NCBI GenBank assembly: GCA_028023455.1
Contig: JAQFVV010000013.1
Span: 13,344,258-13,408,257, forward strand
Direction: 5' to 3'
Length of the DNA stretch: 64,000 bases
Source: Epiperipatus broadwayi
Taxonomy: Eukaryota > Onychophora > Udeonychophora > Euonychophora > Peripatidae
In this document: positions 23,526 to 33,899 of the stretch, piece after piece
Layout of the letters: every line of letters begins with the position of its first letter
How positions within the stretch are numbered: the stretch's first letter is position 1
Made by a program: the position numbers and the translations under genes
Notes under the pieces: model-generated
What the model was told of the DNA's origin: nothing
The model's input: only the letters and a program-made list of their open reading frames with translations
Database searches by the model: none

Positions 23526-23591
23526 CGGAAATCTAAACGCTTCCGTATAAAAATGGTAAGAGAATTCGGAAGTCTAAACGCTTCCGTATAA
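23526..23591 (+). repeat. Direct repeat of a 25-bp hairpin-forming motif
   Basis: CGGAARTCTAAACGCTTCCG followed by TATAA occurs at 23526-23550 and 23567-23591, period 41 bp. Each copy is itself an imperfect inverted repeat (CGGAA...TTCCG). It is followed by a GC-richer tract (GACGGGTAAC) unlike the surroundings. May be a repeat terminus or tandem protein-binding site. Confidence 0.6.
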
Positions 23592-25356
23592 GACGGGTAA
23601 CAAACCCTATATTACCTAATATAGCTCGACGTGTGGTTAGTTCTAATAATTCAGCTACAGCGATATGCAGTTCAGACAGAGATAGAATTAAAAAAAATTA
23701 TCATTAATAAAATAAATTTAAAAAAAAAAAAAACTAACATTCTCTCTCTATCTAAAACACATTCTCTGAGCTGTAAGTACTTGCACTGTTCAACAATGAT
23801 GATGATGATTTCATGTCATTGTTAATATTACTGACTAAAATAAAACATTCATTAATTTGCCAATATGATCTCAATATTTTATTATTATACAATCAGAAGT
23901 TTCAATCTCTTAAGCCATGCCACGCTTGTAATATTGATCATAATGAATCAATTCTTAATTTAAAAGCACTTATAATAATGACACTAATCTCAGGGTTCTC
24001 TGTTATTTTAAGGAAAATTGCTCGGCAGTATTGTGTTGTCGCATATGACTGACATTCTGGTTGGCTATAGGAAACATTTACTTTATTTAAATTCTAGGTA
24101 TCTTCATCCACATATCAACTATTATAATATTTAAAGAGATGATAACCATATTCAATAACAACACATAATTTTGAATAATAAAGCCCTTTTATCCAGAATC
24201 TCAGTCGGAATGATGAAAAGACAAGGGTGCTTTTGTGTCCTTCCATCATCCATGACAACACAATAATTTAACTAAGATTTATTCCTTAGACACTTCACTT
24301 AAATGTGTACGAAAAAATGTGCAACCCAAAACATACTAGTTTGGGAATAAAGTGATTTTACACACATATAAAATAAAATGTCTTGGTCTGAAGTTTCCAA
24401 TTCCATAAATAATTCTTATTAAATTAAAATATACTGAAATATTCTGATCTGCTTACAATTGTCTATCTGGTGTATTGAATTTAAGATTTCATAAATGATT
24501 TTGGACTCAAGAAAGTATTGCAAGTATTATGCCAATACACTTTTATTTAGCACACAAGAAAAATGACTCAAGACAACTTGTAACAAGACTATAATTTATT
24601 ATTAAATTTTAACAAGATTATAATTTATTATTACAGTTTAACAAAACTATCCCTTATGATTAACATAATAAACAAACATATACAATTTATTCGATCCCAT
24701 ATGGATAAAACAAAATATAACTAACATTAATTCGTCTATACTCTTAGACCTGGATTCGAACTACTTCTTCATCTTCTCTTTACATTTATGCAAATTGAAT
24801 ATAACAAAATAAATATTATTATCGATACATCAACTCATCCGTTTAGTGTATCTTATATGAACGGCTGCTTAACTTTATTAACTAACTATTTGTTTTAAAA
24901 TAAAAATAATCTGATTCTAGGCAATGCGTACAAACGATTTTTATTATCATATTTTTAATTAAATGATAGTTTTTATTTAGATAACTTATTATAGTTTATG
25001 GGTTATTTATCAGAAGTTACACTTATTATTTTTAATATTTACCTTAATAACAACTGAAGTTGTTATACACACTGTTTTTATTAGTATAAGTTATATTGTG
25101 AGTGCTACTTAATCATTAACCCAATTAACCTTAGTATTTACCCCTCTTTGGAAAAAAAAATTTTCTAAATCTCACAATTTTTAACTTCCCCCCTCCTTTT
25201 CTTTGGTGTTGTACATCCTTCCCCCAAACACAAACTTTTATATATCACTACCTTTATTAATTAAAATGAGTTGAGAAATAACCCCCCCTTAACATATCAT
25301 TTTTCCATAAATTTCTAAAAAAAAAAAAAAAAAAACCTTCCGTGGTGGAATTATCT
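23592..25356. other. Intronic AT-rich DNA, no gene
   Basis: Includes a small tandem repeat near 24582-24650 (AACAAGAYTATAATTTATTA repeated). Two short ATG frames at 23631 and 23813 have no recognisable domain and were not accepted as genes. Confidence 0.4.
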
Positions 25357-25593
25357 CTATTTTCTCATGAGGAATATGGAATAACACTGAACGTCTGTAG
25401 AATTAACTACTACATTAAAATAGTTTGGTGGGTCCTTGCCTCTTACTTGGGCATAATAGGAACACACACCAAATATAATCCTCTCCTGGGATTTTAACGA
25501 ATGAAATACACTAAATACGATATAAATTACTGATCGTCCTAACTCTGAGAAGCGATCACTTGGGTTATAAACATACCCGAATACTAGTTTTAT
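25357..25593 (-). other. ATG-less 78-codon open frame, unidentified
   Basis: In a GC-richer island (25340-25740), the minus strand is open from after a TAG at 25594-25596 to a TAG at 25357-25359. The composition looks protein-like (VFGYVYNPSDRFSELGRSV and FGVCSYYAQVRGKDPPNYF), rather than the Lys/Asn/Ile-rich product of random AT-rich DNA. It has no start codon in its first half and no family that I recognise. It could be a fragment of a retroelement or an old captured exon, or a chance frame. Confidence 0.25.
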
Positions 25594-28180
25594 CTATTCC
25601 CCTCATGGAAAATAAAGCTTTTGGGGAGATCATTTTCCATCCCACAAAATAGATACATTACAATTATTACTTATGCGAATATTAAGCATATACTGATGCT
25701 ATATCGGGGCACGACAAGCAAATACACTAATTACACTAAATTTATGTTCCGGGGTATACTTAGATCAACGTCTGAAATCAATGGATAACACAGAATAAAC
25801 CATAATAATTTTTACCTTTGCCAAAGAAACATTCAACAAGTAATTGGTAGTATAGTATCTTGAACTAAATCAAGTGAATACGTTAATAAAGAATAATTGG
25901 GAATAAGTTCTTCAATTAACATAGTATAAATTTGTTTCAAACTTTAAATAAGTAATATCCTGTATAGCACTTCTCTTTAATTACTTCTGATAATTTTAAC
26001 TAGATATTTTACCTATTAAGTATCTAAATTTTTCTACTTTTACGCATCTAACATATAAATTTATACCCATAATTGCATATCATAAGTAAACACATTTTTA
26101 TAAAAAAAATAAAAATTTTTTTTTTTTCATGTCGAATATAAATTTAACCTAGAATAATTATATGAAAACATACCTTTATGATTACAAGGTCATTTAAATA
26201 TTACTTGACTATACAGCCTTTAACCTGTTGATATAAAAAAAAAAATACACATAATTTTACAAATTAGTAAAAAAAAATCATTACTTAACAAGTGCTTATT
26301 ATCTCACTAGAAAAATGTTTTTCCGTTGGGCAATTTATCTAGATGAAGAACTTGATCCATTCATAGTTCACGAAGCAAATTTAAAATAAGAAACACATTT
26401 TATTATTTCATTTATATAAAAGTTGCCTCCATTCTGGTGCAATTAATAAATTAGGCAAAGAAAACATAGCAGCGTTGGATGTTAACTCTTTCTTGAATTA
26501 AACTGCTATAATTTTGGGATCCAAGAAAACAATACATATTTTAACATGACGAATATTTGACGATAGACGGTCACATATACAATTCTTTTCTTTTTACTAT
26601 TGGAGATACGTATCATTTTTAGCTAGCTGGCTTATGAATAAAATAATGCGCGAATTTTCCAAAATACTATTATTATAAGGACTGCAGCTGACTTACGTGG
26701 ATATGAAGTTTTAACGACTCCAATTGATGTATAATATAACATATTATATTATGGTTATAATTAAGTCAATAATGTTTGTAGTTTTTATTCCTACTCTAGG
26801 AATTGTAATTTTTCTTTAATAAGGAATTCTCCGTAAAATGCACACATACAAATTTTCCGATATTTGCCTTGAGAAAATTTATATTTTCTTTTTAAAAAAT
26901 ATACAAGTGCATAAGTAAATATCATTGATCATTAATATTATTTTTAGATAATTTTCAGTGAATAAAACTTATTTTAACGTGGGGAACTTACATTATTTTC
27001 AAAGCAGACAATTTCTTTTAGAAAGAGCGCGAAATGTTTCTCGTTAACTTTCTTTGGCCTTTATAATATTTCTTTTAATTATAATTTTTCTTTTATACCA
27101 TGAAAAGATTATTAAATAAGGTAAAGTTAACAAATAATTGTTTATTTCCTGGAAATTACTTATATTGCTTAATTTAAATATAATGACACTTTCCGTGATT
27201 GCTGTAGTCAATACGGTCATTTTGAACTTTAGCATAAGATAGTACAATTTTGCGTATAAAAAGCTTTAAAATAGGTAGATGGCCACAGAAAACAGAATAT
27301 CTTATCAAAAAGGATTAGCCCCGCATGATATTATTAAAAATTTACTGGACTTATATTTATTTCTGCAATAAAAAATAATAAAAAATTTGTTACCGAATTT
27401 CAGTACTGCTTCCTCCTTGTAAAACTAATGTCAGACTAAACTTTCTTCAAAATTTGGCGGTCTTCTTTTAGCGACCTCTTACAGAAAAATAATCATTTAA
27501 TTATACATAAACAAAGGAAAGGAAAAAAAAAACTTATTACAGTCATATATTTTTCCGTATGATTTAAATGGATTACAAAGTAATTTGACAAATAATGAAA
27601 AATAATAAATATACTTAATTAACAATGTTTATTAGTGATGTATAATTCTGTATACATTATTATCTAAAATAATTTAAAAACTACCAGAAGTTATTGTGCT
27701 TTATGATAAGATACTCATCTACTCTCCCTCTACCCATCCAAAATCAATTACTGTTTATTATATGTGCTTTTATACTATATTAAATTGCTCTTATTGTTAA
27801 TATTTTAATTAAATTATTCATGCTCTTCTTCAAAATGACATTGGATTACCCAATTTTTTTAGTTATTTGCTTAAAACACGTTACAGTGAGTAAATAGCAT
27901 ATTTTATTAATCACTTAATATTATTATTATGTTACTTTTTTATTTCCTAGAAAAGGATTGCATTGTTTTCCTGTGGAAATAATGCTAAATAAACCAAGTG
28001 TCAATAACACTAGGTTACAATATATATAACCCAAAATTCAGGTAATATATCACATGACTTGATTTAAGCTTGTATTATAGATATGTAATATAGGGAGCAT
28101 GCTAATAGCTCTTACAAGCTTTTATTGATAAGTGCCGCAAGAGAAAGCATTCAAAAATCTCTATCTAGAATTATCCCTAT

Positions 28181-28222
28181 CCTCAGGCTGGTTTCGAGCT
28201 TATGGCTCACGTCAATGAGGCA
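28181..28222 (-). ncRNA. Hammerhead-like motif, family C left arm
   Basis: On the minus strand: CCTCA, then TTGACGT in the core position, a perfect four-pair stem II (GAGC/GCTC closing CATAA), GAAAC, CA, GCC, then TGAGG. Stem I pairs CCTCA with TGAGG (five pairs). The core differs from the CTGANGA consensus at its first and last base, and the GTC is GCC here, so activity is doubtful; the secondary structure is kept. Confidence 0.3.
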
Positions 28223-28901
28223 CTAGGATATTCAGATACTAGATCTAAAATACCAATTCGAAGCCAGCACTTATCTAATACCTAACTATTAAATAAAAAA
28301 TCAATTTTCAGATTCCTATATGCCTTCTAATCCAACTATCTAACTTAAATATCTATATGGGTCTGAAAACACTTAAGCCTCACCATATATTAATAACCTC
28401 AACAATATAACATCGCCAAAGTCTCAAGAGCAAAATTATAATAATCAAAAAATCAAGTCATATATTACGTGACTTGATTTAAGCTTGTATTACAGATATG
28501 TAATAAGAGAGCTTGCTAATAGTTCTAACAACATTTTATTGATATAGATAGAGATTTTTAAATGCTTTCTTTTGTGGCACTTATCAATAAAAACTTGTTA
28601 GAGCTATTAGCAAGCTACCTATATTACATATCTGTAATACAAGCTTAAATTAAGTCATGTGATATATGACTTGAATTTTTTTATTATTATAATTTTGCAC
28701 TTGAGGCTTTGGCGATGTTATATTGCTAAGGCTATTAATATATGGTGAGGCTAAAGTGTTTTCAAACTCATATATTAAATTAGATAGCTGGATTTGAAGA
28801 CATTTAAGCATCTGAAAATTTCAGATGTTCTACGTAAGAGTTAGATATTAGATAAGTGCTGGCTTTGAGTTGGTATTTTAGATCTAGCATAGAATATCCT
28901 A

Positions 28902-28945
28902 GCACCTCTTTGATGTGAACCATAATCTCGAAACTGGTCTGAGGA
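28902..28945 (+). ncRNA. Hammerhead-like motif, family C right arm
   Basis: Reads CCTCT, TTGATGT, a damaged stem II (GAACCATAATCTC), GAAAC, TG, GTC and TGAGG. The 3' half (GAAAC..GTC) is exactly what a minimal hammerhead with a two-pair stem III needs. Both family C copies share TTGA(C/T)GT in the core, so this is probably the family's own consensus. Confidence 0.3.
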
Positions 28946-29757
28946 TAGGGATATTTCTAGATAGAGATTGTTAAATGCTTTCTCTTGCGGCACTTATCAA
29001 TAAAAGCTTGTTTAGAGCTATTAGCATGATCCTTATATTATGCATATAAATATAATAATTTAACAGTTGTGAATTAGAATCTATATAAACAATCTGATTC
29101 TCGATCTTACTTTACATTCTCTTATGTCATTACTATTCGTACCTAAAACAACATAACATCATTCCCCTTTCCCTGAAAAATTTAATTATGCTTGGTTACA
29201 CAGATATATGCATGAAATAAATATTTTTGCAAAAAGAAATGTATGATCAAAAGAGAGATTTTTTTTTTTTTTTTTGCCAACCTCTATAGTACTAAAAATC
29301 CAAAATAGCTTTTGTTGTATGAGACAGACGACAATTTTTCCAATGTATATTTATGATATACCAAACTAACCACCAATGGAAAAAACAAAAAGACTTGGAC
29401 ATGTGTTCATTTTTCATTTTCTAACTTAACTGTGAATTAGTGTTTGAAAACATGAAACATATGTATTGAGAGGAAATTTTGTTTTTCTTGTGCAATGTTG
29501 CTTTAATACAAAACTTTTTTTTTTAAATTTTAACACCACTGTAATCTGGAAAATGGAAAAATATTATTTTTTATATCATTATTTATATATAGTTTACATG
29601 GAATATATTAAAACTTCGATTATATGATAAAGCATACATAAATATAATATGTTCATGGCACCTCATAAAAAGACAAACCTATTACTCATAAAATAATGAG
29701 TCCTGAAAAATAGAGAAAATATATCTTAAGATGATTGCTAATCTTTACCATATTGAA

Positions 29758-30450
29758 CTTTTTATTAAATATTGTTCCTATATATGAGGTGAAGCATTCC
29801 TGTCTAATACTTTATTTTTTTATTTCTATTCACAATTGGCAATTGGACTAATTAATGATCCAGATTTTATTTTTTCCTTTCAATCTATTTAGTATTGTGA
29901 TTCTGCTACCAATCTATACCTTTTCTATAGATATCTCCTAATTGTAAAAGTAATACCTTACTCTACTTGTTATTCTTCAACATTTCTATGCTGTCTTTCA
30001 CACATGAATTAATTTTCTTCAAATCTTCATGTTATCCGATTATTAAGCTTTTTATAAAGTAGTATTCTCTGCCCTTTATATATTCAATCTTTTAAAAGAT
30101 AGGTTAATAAAAAAATTAAAAGATTGAACAATATAGATTCATAATTGAATAATCATGAGAGCTTGAAGGCTATTAAATGATGTGTGAAAATGAAAAACGT
30201 AGACATATTGAAGAATAACAAGTTGAGTGAGGGAGAAGTTAACAAAACTAGTTCAAAAGAATAGTATAGACTGATAGCATTTATAGAAAAGGCAAAGATT
30301 GATAGCAGAATTACAATACCAAGGAGATTGGAAGGAAAAAGTAAGATCTGAATCATTTATTAGTCTAATTGCCAATTTTGAATAGAAATTAATAAGTAAA
30401 GAATAGATGAAGATGCTTCATTTTATATAAGGAAACTATTTAATAAAAAG
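29758..30450. mobile_element. Foldback element (family D), about 690 bp
   Basis: Left arm from CTTTTTATTAAATA (29758) with TTTCTATTCACAATTGGCA, CTTGTTATTCTTCAACAT and TTCACACATGAATTAATTTT. The complement appears in the right arm (ATTGAAGAATAACAAGTTG, TGCCAATTTTGAATAGAAAT), ending TATTTAATAAAAAG at 30450. The centre is near 30090, where AAAAGATTGAACAATATA follows TTCAATCTTTTAAAAGAT. The two arms are similar along nearly their whole length with scattered changes. No coding content, no clear target duplication. Confidence 0.75.
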
Positions 30451-30657
30451 TCCAATCTGGGACATGTAAAGATCACTAGTCATATGCCATTTATGAAAAC
30501 TTTGAAATAGGAAAGATAAGCGCGAAAACCATTCTTGTCCTTGATTTCAGAAATTAATCAAAAAGGTTTTCTAAATTCCTTAACAATGGTGTTAATCGTA
30601 AATAAACATTTGAATCCTATTAATTTTTAAAAATAAAAATGTTTTAATAAATTTTAT

Positions 30658-31032
30658 TAAGCCAGTAAACATCACATGACCACCTCCTCTTATGCTTGTG
30701 TATAACTGTTGTTAAAACAGGCAAAACTCACTATATATATTGCCACACACAGCAAGCTAGAATAATCAATGGATGCCAGAAGGCTTGTGCATAAAATCCC
30801 CATCTAGTACCTATTCATCCAATATCCCCAGACTAGTTTCTGGCTTATGGCTGTGCTCTCAGATCCAAGGCTCCTCACTGACGAGGGCCATAAACCAGAA
30901 ACTAGTCTGGGGATATTGGATGAGTAGGCACTAGATGGGGATTTTATGCACAAGCCTTCTGGCATCCATTGATTACTCTAGCTTGCTGTGTGTGGCAATA
31001 TATATATAGTGAGTTTTGCCTGTTTTAACAAC
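30658..31032. mobile_element. Family A foldback, single inverted pair
   Basis: Left arm 30706-30850 and right arm 30888-31032 are almost perfect complements (GGATGCCAGAAGGCTTGTGC and ATCCCCAGACTAGTTTCTGG on the left, their complements on the right). Another 48 bp of family A continues only on the left (30658-30705). It is a shorter version of the 7865-9442 insertion, with one partial unit per arm. The near identity of the arms suggests a younger insertion or sequence exchange between arms. Confidence 0.8.
30872..30913 (+). ncRNA. Hammerhead-like motif, family A foldback in intron
   Basis: TCCTCA (30872-30877) pairs with TGGGGA (30908-30913). Core CTGACGA at 30878-30884, a weak stem II in GGGCCATAAACCA, GAAA at 30898-30901, TA-capped two-pair stem III and GTC at 30905-30907. 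It lies on the sense strand of the gene, so it would be present in the pre-mRNA. Confidence 0.4.
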
Positions 31033-31449
31033 AGATTAAATATTGTTAATCCTACATACTTAATTCCCTCTTTTTTATTATAATTCTCTGTATTTTAAAC
31101 CTCTCATATACTGCTGAAAATTTAAACAAATATTAAAATAAAAATTTATTGTATAATGCCCATTTCTTACTTTACCTTTACATTCTTTGGAAATGTATTT
31201 AAAGCATAATTAAAGTTTACTGTTGTTAATTTCATATCAGTGTTATTTAGAAGTAAGCTTTTTTGACTTTCTTACCATCTTTTTTTTGTATTTTAAAAAA
31301 TCTATTGAAATTTGTAGTTGCTGTTTATTATTTTAAAAAAATCACTCTTTAAAAGGCAAATTGGAAATGTGGTATTCATATCTAGTAAATTTATTAATGC
31401 AAAGGAATTTTTCAACTGTTCTTTTTTATATAGCTTTATTTTAAAATAG

Positions 31450-32666
31450 ATATATTATAATGGTCGAGGAAGAAATGAGGTCTTACCGTATCTGCCGTAC
31501 AGGGCGCCACCAGGCTATTGGAATCTGGAAAATTTATATAGTAGGCAGATACGTAATGTTAAGATCTAAATTTATATTATTTTATTTTATTACGACTGTC
31601 AGCCCCAGTCACTAGCTTGTGGAGAGAATTTTTATTTATAAAAAAAAAAAAAAGAGGCCACTGCCAGTAATAACACACACAAACATTTATTAAACATATA
31701 TAAATTTAGAATTATTTTAGTATGATGTTTACTTTATAATTTAATTTACATCTTATTTTAGAAGTTTGCTCAGATGAATTTATTAATATTTTATTAGTGT
31801 TGAGTATGGATAGACTACATAGATTGCATTTGAAGAAGAGAATATTCTATCTCTTAATTAACCTTAGGCCAAAAGTTTACCGTCAAACTAACGTCAATCT
31901 ATCTGATATATCGATGTATTCAATGCAGCATGAATACAACAGCACAATACCATACTGTCAGGAATGCACATCTGAACAGCATGGTTAAGAGAAGAAATTG
32001 TCTCTCGTCCAATTCAGGAATGTTACATCTGTCTGGAAAGAACAATAATAAAAAAAGAAAACTCCATAGGAAGGAATTGCGGTCCTTTTTGCCGACTTAC
32101 GATCCCATTTCATAAGGCAAAGGGGCGTGATCCACGAAGCAGGGAATATCATCTGTCTCCGATGATCAATAAGAAATAGGCTTATTTCGCCCAAGTGCGG
32201 CGTATAATGTGATCCTGCAGGTAGCGGATCTTCATGCTACATTTACTAATTACACCAATACATCCAATCCATTGACCCAATCTAACTGCGAAACAAATAA
32301 CCTAAGATTTACTCTTCTTTAAACTAACATAACTTTACGAATCTATGCAGCCATTCACGCCCGACTTAAATTTAACATGATTTAAAAGTTTAGTTTAACA
32401 AAAAAAAAAAAAATCATAATAAAAACTTAAAAGAACGGAAAAAATAACTTAATGGAAATGATTAAAAAAAAATACATTCAATAAAATTAATTATTAATAA
32501 ATAATTTATGTTGGTCAGATAGGAAATTCTATTTCTATTAAATACTAAAAAAGTTTTGGAATTAAAGTTCTTACTGTTTTAAAATAGTGGAAAGTTTTAG
32601 AATTAATGTTCATTAGTTATATACATAGTTCTTACGGTTTTAAAAAGTTCATCCTTAACAGTTGCT
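31450..32666. other. GC-richer intronic segment, probably retroelement-derived
   Basis: Patches at 31460-31560 and 31860-32240 stand out in composition. There are overlapping short open frames on both strands (31797-32115 plus, 31985-32194 minus) without a recognisable domain. A CGTATCTGCC/GGCAGATACG inverted pair frames 31487-31553. The segment precedes the LTR-like stretch at 32667. Origin unresolved. Confidence 0.3.
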
Positions 32667-33427
32667 TGTAATTTGGGATCCAGCGTTAATTTCCTCGGTG
32701 TCCTGGGGAGACCAGTATGCTATTGGCCATTTTATTGATTCATTCGAAGGTCCTTTACTTTAGCTGGTATTTTATTTCTGGGCCCTGATGTCTTGTGGTC
32801 CGCAATATAGGAAAACGATTGGTCATTTCTCTTTCTTTTTTTCTGGAAAAACTGAAGGGATTGAAGAGTCTGTCTTTTTAATCCCTTCTCCTTCAACTCT
32901 CTCCACACTCGCACATATAGCACACCTCTTCTTTCACATCTCTTTCTAATAATTTATTTCCAAATTTTTTTTTTTATATTAAAGTTTCGGATCGAATGGA
33001 CATTATGTCATGATGATGATGATCCTTTCGTTGAGGTCCATTTCCCGAGGGATTTATTTTATTGGCTATTCTGTTCCTGTTGTTTTTTCTCTCCTATCTG
33101 ACCTTTAATTATACACTTTGAGATGCCCAAAGGCTAGTTTACTTTAATTGAAAATAATCATTTCCATTTTACACAATAGCATTAATTAAATTATTGTACA
33201 TTCTTTTTATTTTTAAATCTTTTAAGTTTTTTCTTAAAATTTAGTTTTAAAATACCTTTTCTTTTTTAATAGTTTTCTTTTAATAATTTTTTTTCATCTG
33301 TGCGATTTTATAAATATATGAGTTTAGATGATTTTTAATTTTTAATTCTTAAAAAAGAAGTTTTTATCTATTAACTTTTATTTTTAATTTTATTTATTAG
33401 AATGTAACAGCATGTGTGCCCGTTACA
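32667..33427 (-). repeat. Possible LTR (solo or truncated)
   Basis: On the minus strand the segment opens TGTAACGGGCACACATGCTG at 33427 and closes with CCAAATTACA at 32667, the TG...CA ends expected of an LTR and the TGTAAC-type start common in Gypsy-like LTRs. The interior has a GC-richer part (32680-32930) and an ATAAAAT polyadenylation-like stretch. However, no primer-binding site or flanking duplication was seen, so this is a weak call. Confidence 0.3.
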
Positions 33428-33899
33428 ATATATTATAGTGAACTTTTGATTCATCATTTTTCAAAGTCCAGAGAAGATAAATGATAAATATGTAAAAGTG
33501 ATACATAAAAAGTAATTTAATAATTAGTCAGCAAAGTTCAGTAGTAATAAAATATAATCCTAAACATAACTCAGATTTTGTGATTTAAATCCTTCCATAC
33601 TTATTATTTCTAAAATGTGTGTTTATTTGTTTCTGTATATGGAGTACAATAAATATAATTAATATAATAATACATATGTTTTTAAAAAACAGAGATGATA
33701 TTCTGTATAGTCATTTGATTTTTTAAATTAAAATCAAAAATATATGTCATTTATTTGCTCTTAACAACTTTTATAGCTTCAATATAAAAAATAATAATAG
33801 TTTTAACAAGGCTGTAAACCTTAGCAATGAGCGTCTGAAAATAGTGAGCGTTTAATAAAATTTATAATAAAAAATAATAGTAAAGGTACACTACTCTGG

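Larger units (their letters stand above)
28030..29045. mobile_element. Family C palindromic element (tandem units inverted)
   Basis: The unit of about 410 bp starts at CATGACTTGATTTAAGCTTG near 28060 and again near 28461 in the same direction. After a switch point near 28535-28545 the complement follows (TAATACAAGCTTAAATTAAG near 28637, then GTTTTCAAACTCATAT and further), ending with GCGGCACTTATCAATAAAAG and GCTATTAGCAT near 29020. So, as in family A, one full unit plus a partial one is inverted onto its own complement. Arms are about 500 bp. It carries hammerhead-like motifs near 28181 and 28902. No coding frame. Confidence 0.75.

Noticed and set aside
31487-31553. CGTATCTGCC/GGCAGATACG hairpin as a terminator or small RNA
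   Set aside because: Ten-base arms around a 47-base loop can occur by chance in 64 kb; no other supporting signal.
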